Below are positions 27,669 through 37,158 of a stretch of 64,000 bases of DNA, piece by piece. The DNA lies in contig JBEQUE010000051.1 of assembly GCA_040349255.1 (NCBI GenBank), positions 1 through 64,000 on the forward strand. Direction: 5' to 3'. This DNA is from DATMER01 sp040349255 (lineage in GTDB: Bacteria; Acidobacteriota; Thermoanaerobaculia; Multivoradales; UBA5704). The stretch's first letter is position 1. The number at the start of each line of letters is the position of its first letter. Made by a program: the position numbers and the translations under genes. The notes under the pieces were generated by a model. That model was not told the DNA's origin. It saw only the letters and a program-made list of their open reading frames with translations, and searched no databases.

Positions 27669-28448
27669 TCACCCGCTGCGGCCGAGCTCCCGGAGGGCTC
27701 TGGCCAGGGGAAGAAAATGCTCGCGGAAGCGCAGGACCCGTGAATAGCGGCCGGTCGCGACCTGCCGCTCGCCGTAGGTCTCGTAATACGGCGGATCCCC
27801 GATCCGGGCCTCGATGTCCGCCTCGGGGTCCACCGGGCTCAGGCACTCGACCCGAAAGGCTTCGGCGCCGTAGCGCTCGAACGCCCGCTCGACCTCGTGC
27901 GCCATCTCCGGGTAGGACCGCGCCGCCGCGAGCTTGCGCTCCAGCGCGTCGTCCTCCAGCTCGAGTCTCAGGCCTCCGGAGCTGCCGTTCCCGGGCAGCT
28001 CGTCCGGGCGGCCTTCCAGGAGGAACTCATAGCTGTCGAGGCCGCGCCCGGTGCGCCGGCGGACCAGCGCGATGGCCGCGTCGGTCACCAGGCGGCAGAT
28101 GTCGTGGGAGGGGTTGAACCCTTCGATGGCGTCGGCGGCCACCGTCTCCACGCCGCTTTCGGTCCAGGCGTCGGCGAGCTCGCGGGCGAGCCCCGCCAGG
28201 ACCTCGATCCGGCCTTCCAGCATCACCTCGTACAGATCGCGGTCGCGGAACCGGCCGAACACGGAGCCCGGCCGGGCACCGGTGCGGGGCAGGATCGCCG
28301 CGGTGGAAGGGACACGGGACCGGCCGGTGCTCCCCGAGCCGTCGGTCAGCACGAAGACCTCGGGCTGCTCCCGTTCGAGCCAGCCATACACACGAAGCTC
28401 GTGGCCAGGATGCGCTGCCACCAGGGCGGCCTTGGAAGATCCGGACAT
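27669..28448 (-). CDS. PIG-L (LmbE)-like protein, possible sugar deacetylase
   Basis: A 259-residue soluble protein. Near its start, LVAAHPGHELRV resembles the AHPDDE metal motif of PIG-L N-acetylglucosaminyl deacetylases but with the two Asp replaced (G-H). NPSHDICRLVTDAA could match the downstream His-Asp-His region. If the family call is right, altered metal ligands may mean changed or lost deacetylase activity. ATG 28448 was chosen because homology-like content starts there although the frame stays open upstream. It is 9 bases before the glycosyltransferase, which supports a glycan role. Treat the family assignment as tentative. Confidence 0.5.
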   Translation of the reverse strand: MSGSSKAALVAAHPGHELRVYGWLEREQPEVFVLTDGSGSTGRSRVPSTAAILPRTGARPGSVFGRFRDRDLYEVMLEGRIEVLAGLARELADAWTESGVETVAADAIEGFNPSHDICRLVTDAAIALVRRRTGRGLDSYEFLLEGRPDELPGNGSSGGLRLELEDDALERKLAAARSYPEMAHEVERAFERYGAEAFRVECLSPVDPEADIEARIGDPPYYETYGERQVATGRYSRVLRFREHFLPLARALRELGRSG

Positions 28449-28530
28449 GCCGCGAGAGTCTAGCGGAGAATCCGGGCAAGGCTCTCCTCTTCCCGGACCA
28501 TTCCATGGACGGGGCGTTGTCGGGCTAACT

Positions 28531-28592
28531 AGGTCTGCCGGTTTCCGGGAAGTCGTCAAGGCCTTGGCAAAGATCGGAGACTCATCCCCGGC
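28531..28592 (+). pseudogene. hicA toxin relic (frameshifted N-terminal fragment)
   Basis: The bases encode LPVSG in one frame (28535-28549) and then REVVKALAKIG in another (28547-28579), matching residues 4-20 of the intact HicA at 32277 (LPLVSGREAVRALAKIG). The 17-base stretch GCCTTGGCAAAGATCGG is identical in both. No catalytic His segment follows, so only the first strand and helix survive. It lies just past the stop of the convergent outer-membrane gene. Confidence 0.6.
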
Positions 28593-28597
28593 GGCCC

Positions 28598-29941
28598 TTA
28601 CATTCTGGTCCGCAGAAACACCATCCAGGAGACCGGCATCTCGCCGTATTCGTCCTCCAGCTCCGAGGGGATCAGCGCCAGGCTTACCAGGGAGCCGACG
28701 CCGGCCTTCCATGCGTCTTCCACGACCGCGTCGTAGACGTAGCCGAGGCTGATCTTCCCGACGTCGAAGACCTCCTCGTCGCCGTGTCCGTGCCCGGCCA
28801 GCTCGTCGTTCTCCTGCCGCTCGACGCGGCCGAAGACCGTGTGCCGGGCGGCCAGGGTAGCGGCGGACTCCAGCAGGAAGGAGTCGGTGGTTTCGCCGGG
28901 GTCACTCTCATTGCGGCCCCACGCGAACGTGGTCTGCCAGTTGCCGTCCGCGAACGGACGGTTGTAGATGGCCGACGCGGTCGTCCGGTCCTTGTCGACC
29001 TCCGGTTCGAGCTGCTCCGGGCTGTTCAGATGGCCGCGGCTCACCTGGAACGACCAGTCCGGCGTCGGCTGCCAGGAGGCGCGGACCGCCCAGGAGTCGA
29101 GCTTCGGGTCCTCGATGTCGGTGCGGTCCTCGTCCGGCTCGCGGCCCTTGAAGGCCGAGCCTTCGAGCTTGAAGCCACCCCGGATCCAGCCGAGCGTGGC
29201 CACGCCGAAGGTGATGTGAGTCGAGTCGAGCCAGTGGTGTCCCAGCGGCGCCTCGGGGTTCTCCATGCCGGAGAAGCGATGGAGGAAGGCCGGCGGACCG
29301 AGCGCGGGCTCGCCCGGCAGCCCCAGGTAGACGAAGGCCGAGCCGTCCGGGCCCAGGTCGTGGCTGTACGTGGCGGCCAGCTCCATGAAGAGGTCGTGCG
29401 GGTGCTGGCGATCGACGAGCGGCGTCCGGCCGTCCGCGGTCTCGCCGGTCTGGAGGAGGAGCGGGTAACCCTCGTCGCCGACCGTCCAGGGCTCGGCGGA
29501 GACCATGGCGCGGAACCCGAGCCGGTCCGCGCCGAATTGCCGCACGGCCACGCCCATGAGCATGCTCTCGCTGAACAGCTTCTGGTCGCCCCGCGGGCCG
29601 TCCTGGTCGTCGTAGACCAGGTCGAGGAAGCCGTGCGCCATCAGGTGCCAGTCGCCCCGCACGGCGTGCAGGCCTTCGTGCGGCGCGGACTCGGGCTGCC
29701 AAGCGGTGCCGGAGGCCTCGCGGCTCATCCTGTATGGCCCGAGCAGGCCCGGCATCTCATGCCCAGCGTCATGCCCAGCGTCGTGATCGGCCATGTCCAT
29801 GCCTTCCATGCCGGCGTGCCCGCCGTGCTCCTCCGGCTTGGCCTCGGCCGGCGGCGGCTCCGGATGGGAGTGCTGGTGCTGGGCGGAAAGCGGCAGGCTG
29901 AAGAGCAGCAAGGCAGTCAGGATGGTCCCGGGTCTTCTCAT
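28598..29941 (-). CDS. Predicted outer-membrane protein with His/Met-rich N terminus
   Basis: A 447-residue secreted protein. Residues 1-20 are a signal peptide ending LPLSAQ. Residues 21-63 are rich in His and Met (HQHSH, HGGHAGMEGMDM, DHDAGHDAGHEM), a pattern of copper or other metal binding. The rest alternates in strands with many Trp/Tyr and Gly, ending with an aromatic-containing strand, consistent with a beta-barrel. ATG 29941 gives the signal peptide; upstream open sequence does not. I do not recognise a named family. A metal-related role is inferred only from composition. The gene diverges from the next gene across 51 bases. Confidence 0.6.
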   Translation of the reverse strand: MRRPGTILTALLLFSLPLSAQHQHSHPEPPPAEAKPEEHGGHAGMEGMDMADHDAGHDAGHEMPGLLGPYRMSREASGTAWQPESAPHEGLHAVRGDWHLMAHGFLDLVYDDQDGPRGDQKLFSESMLMGVAVRQFGADRLGFRAMVSAEPWTVGDEGYPLLLQTGETADGRTPLVDRQHPHDLFMELAATYSHDLGPDGSAFVYLGLPGEPALGPPAFLHRFSGMENPEAPLGHHWLDSTHITFGVATLGWIRGGFKLEGSAFKGREPDEDRTDIEDPKLDSWAVRASWQPTPDWSFQVSRGHLNSPEQLEPEVDKDRTTASAIYNRPFADGNWQTTFAWGRNESDPGETTDSFLLESAATLAARHTVFGRVERQENDELAGHGHGDEEVFDVGKISLGYVYDAVVEDAWKAGVGSLVSLALIPSELEDEYGEMPVSWMVFLRTRM

Positions 29942-29992
29942 CGCCTGTCTTCTGTCTGCAACTCCTCTGCCGTTTCGCATAGAATCCCGGCT

Positions 29993-30655
29993 ATGGCTTC
30001 CTATTCGGCGGAGGAGATCCTGAAGCAGCTCGACGACTGCGCGGAGGCTTACACCTTCCCGGTGCTCGACAACGCCTACGTGTATCCGGCCGATACCCGG
30101 ATGACCCTGTATCGCGACGAGGAACGCTGGTCGCTGGTCATCGAGGTCCTGGGGTTCAACTCGCACATGGGCGGGACGGAGGGCATGGACAATGCCCTGT
30201 ACTGCTTCGGCAACTGCCTGCGGCGGCCGCCCGGGATCAGCCCCGACGACCTTCTGCGCCTGGTGAGGGACGGCGACTCCGGCCCGCTGTTCGAGGAGCC
30301 TCACGGCACGGCGGTCCGGAAGGGAGTCACGGACCTGCGCATCCGGGGCCGGCTCGTGCCGGCTCCCCCGTCGGCCGAGGCCTTCGAGTTGCTGCGCGCC
30401 CTGGCTCCCGAGCATCGGGATCAGCTCCTCGCGACCGACGAGGAGCTCCAGTCCCGCCTGCCGGCAGACCTGCCGCGGCTCCTCCGGCTGGACGAGTGGA
30501 ACCACCCCGACATCGCCGAAGGCGACCTGCCGAGCGAGAGCCCGACCTTCAAGATGCTGGCCCAGGTGCTGGAGACCGGCGATCCTGGCCTCTACCGCCC
30601 CCGGCGCAAGCCGAACACCCACTGGTCGAACTGGCCGGAGGGTGGGGTTCTGTAG
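29993..30655 (+). CDS. Conserved hypothetical protein (DUF7003-like)
   Basis: A 220-residue soluble protein starting MASYSAEEILKQLDDCAEAY. Motifs such as FPVLDNAYVYPADTRM and WSLVIEVLGF recall an uncharacterised family I remember as DUF7003, but this is from memory. There is no signal peptide or membrane helix. The pattern (small alpha/beta protein with conserved Trp and Tyr) resembles immunity-protein-like families, but nothing here proves that. It is followed directly by the 20-bp tandem array, whose first recognisable unit starts 18 bases past the stop. Confidence 0.65.
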   Translation: MASYSAEEILKQLDDCAEAYTFPVLDNAYVYPADTRMTLYRDEERWSLVIEVLGFNSHMGGTEGMDNALYCFGNCLRRPPGISPDDLLRLVRDGDSGPLFEEPHGTAVRKGVTDLRIRGRLVPAPPSAEAFELLRALAPEHRDQLLATDEELQSRLPADLPRLLRLDEWNHPDIAEGDLPSESPTFKMLAQVLETGDPGLYRPRRKPNTHWSNWPEGGVL

Positions 30656-30670
30656 ACTTTCCTGTTGCGA

Positions 30671-31160
30671 TTCAAGGTTCTCCAAGGCGTTGGAACGTTC
30701 TGCGCGGCGACTGAAGCTTCTCCAGGCGATGGAAGCTTCCATGGCGCGATGTAGCCTTCTATAAGCCGTTGGAAGGTTCCTGGCGCCGGAGGAACGTTCT
30801 ACGCCGCGACGGAACGTTCTACGGCGCAACGGAAGGTTCTACGGCGCAACGGAAGGTTCTACGCCGTGCCGGAACGATCTTTGCCGCGGCGGAAGGTTCT
30901 ACGGCGCAACGGAACGTTCTACGCCACGACGGAACGTTCTACGTTGAAACGGAAGGTTTCCAGGCCGCAACGGAACGTTCCAGGTCGTGGCGGAACGTTC
31001 TACGGCGCAACGGAAGGTTCCACGCCGTGTCGGAACGATCTTTGCCGCGGCGGAAGGTTCTACGGCGCAACGGAACGTTCTACGTCGTGACGGAAGGTTC
31101 TACGCCGTAGCGCAACCTTCTGCACCGCAAGGCAAGGTTCCCTTGCGGCAGAGAAGCCTA
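30671..31160. repeat. Tandem array of about 25 diverged 20-bp units
   Basis: Unit consensus is GGAA(C/G)GTTCTACGNCGNNAC. The core GAACGTTC (palindromic) or GAAGGTTC recurs at 30693, 30772, 30792, 30812, 30832 and onward to 31133 every 20 bases, with one 19-base and one 21-base step (after 30952). Units from about 30832 to 30927 recur 161 bases later (30993 to 31088), including the variant pair GAACGATCTTTGCCGCGGC, so a block of eight units was duplicated. The unit lacks stop codons in all three forward frames, which creates apparent ORFs up to 113 codons with rotating frame; none has a ribosome-binding site, so I treat them as artefacts. It fills the gap between two convergent genes. Confidence 0.9.
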
Positions 31161-31218
31161 CCGAGCCGTGGAGAACGGAACGGAGGGGCGGCGCTTGCCG
31201 GAGTTGGTATCCCGCGGT

Positions 31219-31623
31219 TCAGTTGGGCGTAATCAGCCACAACCGGCCGTCGATCTCGGCTCCGAGGCCATGGGTTTTGAGGATTACGTGCAGTGCCAGG
31301 TCCCACGGTACGTCCTTGAGCTCGACCGTCACGGTTCCTGGCTGGATCCTGGGATCGAGGACCAGGTTGAAGCCGGCGAGTTGGGCGAACGCGCGGAGGA
31401 CTTCCGGCAGCGGCGCGTCGCGCAGGCTGAGGCTGATCGGGAACCCCCGCCACGGCCCCTGGCCCGACGGACCCTGGCCGCGTTCGACGAGACCGTGGGC
31501 ACCAAGGGTGACGGCGCGAGGGTGCCTGTCAGCTCGGTCGCCGGTCTCCTGCGCGGAGAGCGCGGTGGCGGCGAGACAGAGGACAGCCAGGAGGGTAGGC
31601 AGCAGGCGTAGAGAACGATTCAT
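31219..31623 (-). CDS. Small secreted STN (secretin/TonB N-terminal) domain protein
   Basis: A 134-residue protein with a signal peptide (residues 1-24, ending ATALSA). The C-terminal 75 residues read as one STN-type domain: ISLSLRDAPLPEVLRAFAQL, then NLVLDPRI, GTVTVELKDVPWDLALHVIL and GRLWLI. This is the domain found before secretin pores such as PilQ, but here no secretin or TonB barrel follows. It may pair with a type IV pilus or other secretion system elsewhere. It begins 4 bases after the YjbR-like gene. Confidence 0.75.
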   Translation of the reverse strand: MNRSLRLLPTLLAVLCLAATALSAQETGDRADRHPRAVTLGAHGLVERGQGPSGQGPWRGFPISLSLRDAPLPEVLRAFAQLAGFNLVLDPRIQPGTVTVELKDVPWDLALHVILKTHGLGAEIDGRLWLITPN

Positions 31624-31627
31624 GATA

Positions 31628-31981
31628 TTAGCGATCCAACTGCTCGACCAGTTTCTTCGGAGCCACGGTCCGGTAGGCGTCCACGACCAGGTCCGCGATC
31701 TGATCCCAATCGACCGTCACGTCGAGCCTCACGCCGATCCAGCCCCGGTACCCCACGTAAGGCGGAACGAAGAAGCGTTCCGGGTCCGTGCCGACCAGGA
31801 TCTCCTGGGCACCGTCCGGCGCGGCGCACCAGAAGGCCAGGATGTCGTTGTGATGGTGATTCGCGTACATCACGAACGTCTTCTTGCCGCGCACGAACCA
31901 GGTCGGCTCGCCATGGCTGAGCCGCTCGGTCGCTTCAGGCAGGGCGAGGCAGAGCGCCCGGAGGCGTTCCAAGGGGTCCAT
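31628..31981 (-). CDS. MmcQ/YjbR-family protein
   Basis: A 117-residue protein with the family pattern CLALPEATERLSHGEPTWFV, then a beta segment (FVMYANHHH) and VGYRGWIGVRLD. The CyaY-like fold of this family is known, sometimes called DNA-binding, but function is unsettled. It is encoded divergently from hicB with an 86-base gap and is followed by the STN protein after 4 bases. Confidence 0.85.
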   Translation of the reverse strand: MDPLERLRALCLALPEATERLSHGEPTWFVRGKKTFVMYANHHHNDILAFWCAAPDGAQEILVGTDPERFFVPPYVGYRGWIGVRLDVTVDWDQIADLVVDAYRTVAPKKLVEQLDR

Positions 31982-31997
31982 GGGGATGGAGTATAGC

Positions 31998-32027
31998 CTG
32001 CCAGTTGCCTCCCTGCTGTGGTATAGT
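31998..32027 (+). promoter_or_regulatory. Extended -10 promoter for hicBA
   Basis: CTGCCA (31998-32003), 18-base spacer, and TATAGT (32022-32027) preceded by TGG, which makes an extended -10. The start point would be near 32034, giving a leader of about 34 bases before hicB. Confidence 0.5.
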
Positions 32028-32067
32028 AGGTAGACGACGAAATCAGTAGCTGTTTCGGAGATTCGAG

Positions 32068-32280
32068 ATGAAATACCGCGTTTTGATCGAAGAGGACGAG
32101 GATGGAATCTTCGTGGCGGAGGTACCGTCCTTGCCGGGTTGCATCTCGCAGGGCCGTACCCGCAATGAAGCCATCGAGAATGCCAAAGAAGCTATCGCAG
32201 CCTATCTCGAGAGCCTCGAAGCCCACGGCGAGCCTATTCCGCCGTCGATCTCGGAAGAGGTGGTCGAGGTCCAGGCTTGA
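32068..32280 (+). CDS. hicB: HicB antitoxin
   Basis: A 70-residue HicB-type antitoxin. The partial RNase-H-like fold shows MKYRVLIEEDEDGIFVAEVP, SLPGCISQGRTRNEAIENAK and EAIAAYLESL, the standard HicB pattern. The C terminus lacks a separate HTH or ribbon-helix-helix, so it is the short form. The stop overlaps the hicA TTG (TTGA). Antitoxin-first order is the less common arrangement for hicAB loci. Confidence 0.92.
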   Translation: MKYRVLIEEDEDGIFVAEVPSLPGCISQGRTRNEAIENAKEAIAAYLESLEAHGEPIPPSISEEVVEVQA

Positions 32281-32501
32281 GCAAGCTGCCTCTCGTCTCC
32301 GGGCGAGAGGCCGTCAGAGCCTTGGCAAAGATCGGGTATGAGAGAGATCGTCAGAGAGGCAGCCACATCGTCCTTCGACAGGTGGCGGAGCCTCACAGGC
32401 GTCTTACTGTTCCAGATCACGACGAGATCGCCAAGGGCACCTTGCGCTCCATCATCCGGGAGAGTGGCCTCACGGTTGAGGAGTTTGTAGACCTGCTTTG
32501 A
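32277..32501 (+). CDS. hicA: HicA toxin (mRNA interferase)
   Basis: A 74-residue dsRBD-like RNase. LPLVSGREAVRALAKIGYE is the first strand and helix; RQRGSHIVLRQ carries the catalytic His (residue 30); the end is typical (KGTLRSIIRESGLTVEEF). It should cleave mRNA unless bound by HicB. TTG at 32277 overlaps the hicB stop by 4 bases, which couples translation. A decayed copy of its first part lies at 28531-28592. Confidence 0.93.
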   Translation: MSKLPLVSGREAVRALAKIGYERDRQRGSHIVLRQVAEPHRRLTVPDHDEIAKGTLRSIIRESGLTVEEFVDLL

Positions 32502-32508
32502 TCTTGGA

Positions 32509-32526
32509 GAGCCGCTCCAGCGGCTC
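32509..32526. terminator. Palindrome between convergent hicA and cstA
   Basis: GAGCCGCT and AGCGGCTC around CC form an 18-base palindrome in the 30-base gap between two convergent stops. No T tract on either side, so termination is only a possibility. Confidence 0.35.
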
Positions 32527-32531
32527 CAGGA

Positions 32532-34214
32532 TCACGCCCCCACCGCCACCGCCCCACCCCGCTTCTCACCCCTGACCTTCATCAGCGCCGCGACGGCCAG
32601 GTAGAGCGCCAGGAGGATCAGCAGGAGCGCCGCCACGCCGTTCAGCAGCTCGACGTCGAAGCCCTTCGTGGCCATCAGGTTCAGCCAGGTCAGCTTGCCC
32701 AGGGCCCAGAGGGTGATCGTCAGGACGAAGATCATCGGCAGCAGGGTGAAGGCAATGCGCTTCCTCGCCTGGTACAGCCAGACGGTCACCGAGAGCAGGG
32801 TCAGAGCGGCCAGGAGCTGGTTCGAGGCTCCGAAGAGCGTCCAGAACTTCTGCCACATCCCCTCTCCCGCGAAGGAGAGGAGCGCCATCGGCGCCACCAC
32901 GGTCAGCACCGTGCCGATGATCGCGCCGGCCGTTCCCTTCATCCCGAACAGCTCCTGGAGAAGGTAGCGGCCCAGGCGGGTCGAGACGTCCAGGGTGTCG
33001 AAGACGAAGGTCGAGAAGGCCATCGCTCCGAAGGTGATCGCGAACGGCAGGTTCTTCTCGCCGATCAGCAGGGTCAGGAAGTGCCCGATGCCATTGCCGT
33101 AGATCGTCCCCGGCGCCAGTCCCTTGGCCTGGTCCGGCATCATGATCATGATCGTCACCAGCGCGATCAGCGCCACGAAGCCCTCGGCCAGCATGGCGCC
33201 GTAGCCCACCGGTTGGAGGTGCGACTCGCGGTCGACCTGCTTCGAGGTCGTGCCCGAGCACACCAGACCGTGGAAACCCGAACAGGCGCCGCAGGCGATG
33301 GTCACGAAGAGGAACGGGAAGAGCGTGCCGGTCATCCCGCCCATGTCCCACGACTTGAAGGACGGCTGGTGCACCTCGTAGCCGCCGAAAAACACGCCGA
33401 TCACCCCGAGCGCCAGGGCCGCGTAGAGGATGAAGCCGCCGAGGTAGCCGCGCGGCTGGAGCAGCAGCCAGATCGGCAGCAGCGACGCCACTCCGCAGTA
33501 GATCAGGATGGCCGTCGACCACTGGCTCACCCCGAGTTGGAAGGAGTCGGCCACGTACGTCCCGGCCCAGGCCGAGAGGAAGCTCAGCGGCACGAAGACG
33601 ACCGTCACCAGCCAGAGCGGCGGGTTCCAGAGCTTCTGCACGATCCCGAGCACGATGGCGAGCACCAGGTAGAAGAGGCTCGCCGCCGCCACCGCGCCGC
33701 CCGGATGGAAGTCGAACGTGCCGGCCGCCAGCTCCTCGGTGCCGACCACGAAGGTACGGGACGTGATGTCCGCGAAGGCCACGATGACGTAGACCAGCGC
33801 GATCCAGATGAAGGCCATCATGGCGAGGCCGGCCTTGCGGCCCAGGTGCTCGCCCGCGATCTCGGCGATCGAGGTCCCGCCGTGCCGCACCGAGGCGGTC
33901 AGGCTGGAGAAGTCGTGGACCGCGCCGATGAACACCACGCCGAGCGAGATCCAGAGCAGGCACGGCAGCCAGCCGAACGCCTGGCAGGCGATGATGGGGC
34001 CGGCGATGGGTCCGGCCGCCGCAATGGCCGAGAAGTGCTGAGCGAAGAGATAGAAAGGCCGCGTCGGGACGAAGTCGACCCCGTCGTTGACCTGGTGCGC
34101 CGGGGTCACCCGGCTGTCGTCGATGGAGAACTGGCGCGCCACCCAGCCGCCGTAGAGGCGGTAGGCGGCGACCAGCAGCACCAGGAAGACCAGCGCGAGG
34201 ACGGCGAGGCTCAT
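32532..34214 (-). CDS. cstA: CstA-family carbon-starvation / peptide or pyruvate transporter
   Basis: A 560-residue polytopic membrane protein. Conserved segments include YRLYGGWV near the start, HFSAIAAAGPIAGPIIA, GAVHDFSSL, RHGGTSIAEIA and later FSTFVFDTLDVSTRLGRY. The length fits the shorter CstA forms. Family members take up peptides or pyruvate. ATG at 34214 overlaps the upstream permease TGA (ATGA), so the two are co-translated; a joint role in amino acid or peptide uptake is inferred. Confidence 0.9.
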   Translation of the reverse strand: MSLAVLALVFLVLLVAAYRLYGGWVARQFSIDDSRVTPAHQVNDGVDFVPTRPFYLFAQHFSAIAAAGPIAGPIIACQAFGWLPCLLWISLGVVFIGAVHDFSSLTASVRHGGTSIAEIAGEHLGRKAGLAMMAFIWIALVYVIVAFADITSRTFVVGTEELAAGTFDFHPGGAVAAASLFYLVLAIVLGIVQKLWNPPLWLVTVVFVPLSFLSAWAGTYVADSFQLGVSQWSTAILIYCGVASLLPIWLLLQPRGYLGGFILYAALALGVIGVFFGGYEVHQPSFKSWDMGGMTGTLFPFLFVTIACGACSGFHGLVCSGTTSKQVDRESHLQPVGYGAMLAEGFVALIALVTIMIMMPDQAKGLAPGTIYGNGIGHFLTLLIGEKNLPFAITFGAMAFSTFVFDTLDVSTRLGRYLLQELFGMKGTAGAIIGTVLTVVAPMALLSFAGEGMWQKFWTLFGASNQLLAALTLLSVTVWLYQARKRIAFTLLPMIFVLTITLWALGKLTWLNLMATKGFDVELLNGVAALLLILLALYLAVAALMKVRGEKRGGAVAVGA

Positions 34215-35941
34215 GCCTCGGCCTCCCTGCCTCTCATCATGAGGCCGAGCACGCCCGCGAGGATTCCGGCCACGATCAGGGCCAGGCCCCACAGGGCGCG
34301 CCCATGGTCGGCGCCCGCCGCGTTCGTCGCCTCTTCGAGCAGGCGGCCGGGCCCGGCGTCGTGCGGGATGACGAACATGCCGAGCGCAGCCAGGAAGAAG
34401 CCGGACGCGGAGAGCTTCTGCGGGAACAGGGCCCGCTCCGGCCGGCCCACCCCGCGGCCGACCGTGCTGTGGTTGTAGCCGTAGCCGACGTAGACCGACA
34501 TGCCCAGCACCAGCCAGCCGATGAACCGCCACCAGGAGGCCGGCGGCAGGTAGATCATCAGGAACAGGCAGGAGGCCACGCCGAGCATCGGCAGCAGCCA
34601 GGGCCCGAACGGCACGCGGAACGGCCGCGGCCGGTGGGGATCCGTGTAGCGCAGGATCGTGATGCCGACGCACACCAGCACGAACGCGAAGAGGGTGCCG
34701 ATGTTGGTCAGGTCGACCATCTCGTCGATGCTTGCCACGCCCGCGAAGCCGCCGACCAGGACGCCGGTGAGGATGGTCGTGACGTGCGGGGTGCGGTATT
34801 TCGGATGGACCTTGGCGAAGGACTGGGGGAGCAGGCCGTCGCGCGCCATGGAGAAGAAGATGCGGGGCTGGCCGAGCTGGAAGACGAGGAGCACGGCGGT
34901 GTGGGCGATGACCGAGCCGAGCGCGACGATGGCCGTGGCCCAGGTCTGGTGCGGCGCCACGTGGTCGAGGGCCATGGTGAGCGGCTCGGCCTGTTCGGTG
35001 GACAGGCGCCGGATCAGCTCCGGGTAGGGCAGGATGCCGGTGAAGACCGCCGCCACCACGACGTAGAACAGGGTGCAGATGACCAGCGAGGCGATGATGC
35101 CGATCGGCAGGTTGCGGCCCGGGTTGCGGGTCTCCTCGGCCACGGTCGAGACCGCGTCGAAGCCGATGTAGGCGAAGAAGACGACGGCGGCGCCGGCGAA
35201 CGTCCCCTTCCAGCCGTTGGGCTGGAAGGGGTGCCAGTTGACCTGCATCTGGGCCGGCGAGACGTAGTACAGCGCGATGCCGATGAAGAAGAGGAGGACG
35301 AGGATCTTGACCAGCACCATCCCGGCATTGAAGCGCGCCGACTCGCGGATGCCCAGGACGAGCACGACGGTGATCAGGCCGACGATCCCCGCCGCCAGGA
35401 TATTGAAGACGATCGGCACGCCGAACAGCTGCGGCGCGCTTTCGTAGAGGCCCGGGATCTTGGCCGCCGTCCGGTAGTCGGTGGCGAGCCACAAGGGGAT
35501 GTCGATGCCGACGCTATGGAGGAGGGTCCTGAAGTAGTTGCCCCAACTGATGGCCACGGCCACGTTGCCGACCGCGTACTCGATGATGAGGTCCCAGCCG
35601 ATGATCCAGGCGACGAGCTCGCCGAGGGTGGCGTAGGAGTAGGTGTAGGCCGACCCGGAGATCGGCACCACCGCGGCGAACTCGGCGTAGCAGAGGGCCG
35701 TGAACGCGCAGACGACCGCGGTGATGCAGAAGGAGAGCATGAGCGAGGGACCCGCGCCCAGGCGCGAGGCGTCCCCGGCCGCGGCGGTGCCGACGGTGGC
35801 AAAGATGCCCGCGCCGATGATCGCGCCGATCCCCAGCATCGTCACCTGGAAGGCGCCCAGGTCGCGGCGGAGCGCGGGACCCGTCTCGGCCGCCGCCATG
35901 ATGTCGTCCAGCTTCTTGGTTCGGAAGAGGCCTCGCAGCAA
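34211..35941 (-). CDS. APC-family amino acid permease (cationic amino acid transporter type), TTG start
   Basis: A 576-residue permease with 12 or more predicted helices. The family opening LFRTKKLDDIM, then GIGAIIGAGIFATVGTAA in helix 1 and YAEFAAVVPISGSAYTYSYA in helix 3, is clear. TTG at 35941 was chosen: GGAGGT sits 6 bases before it, and the protein then starts with the normal LLRGLFRTK lead. An ATG at 35995 would place the Shine-Dalgarno inside the coding region. It is a paralogue of the permease at 51192. The stop overlaps the cstA start. Confidence 0.88.
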   Translation of the reverse strand: MLRGLFRTKKLDDIMAAAETGPALRRDLGAFQVTMLGIGAIIGAGIFATVGTAAAGDASRLGAGPSLMLSFCITAVVCAFTALCYAEFAAVVPISGSAYTYSYATLGELVAWIIGWDLIIEYAVGNVAVAISWGNYFRTLLHSVGIDIPLWLATDYRTAAKIPGLYESAPQLFGVPIVFNILAAGIVGLITVVLVLGIRESARFNAGMVLVKILVLLFFIGIALYYVSPAQMQVNWHPFQPNGWKGTFAGAAVVFFAYIGFDAVSTVAEETRNPGRNLPIGIIASLVICTLFYVVVAAVFTGILPYPELIRRLSTEQAEPLTMALDHVAPHQTWATAIVALGSVIAHTAVLLVFQLGQPRIFFSMARDGLLPQSFAKVHPKYRTPHVTTILTGVLVGGFAGVASIDEMVDLTNIGTLFAFVLVCVGITILRYTDPHRPRPFRVPFGPWLLPMLGVASCLFLMIYLPPASWWRFIGWLVLGMSVYVGYGYNHSTVGRGVGRPERALFPQKLSASGFFLAALGMFVIPHDAGPGRLLEEATNAAGADHGRALWGLALIVAGILAGVLGLMMRGREAEA

Positions 35942-36027
35942 GGGGTAACCTCCGTCTCTAGAGATACGGGTCAGGAACGGACGGGAGCATGACACGGGAG
36001 AGGCCCGCCGGCCAAGACTTCCAGGCC

Positions 36028-37110
<1,083 letters not shown>

Positions 37111-37158
37111 GACTGGATTCTATCCTCTCCCGCCGACCCATGACCTGCGCGCATTGAG

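Noticed and set aside
30671..31160. CRISPR array
   Set aside because: The repeat is contiguous with no unique spacers, and no cas genes lie nearby.
30769..31232. Overlapping ORFs through the 20-bp array
   Set aside because: They arise because the 20-base unit lacks stops in all forward frames; the frame rotates with each unit and no ribosome-binding site precedes any ATG.
35942..35995. ATG 35995 as APC permease start
   Set aside because: The Shine-Dalgarno GGAGGT lies between it and TTG 35941, which gives the family's normal N terminus.
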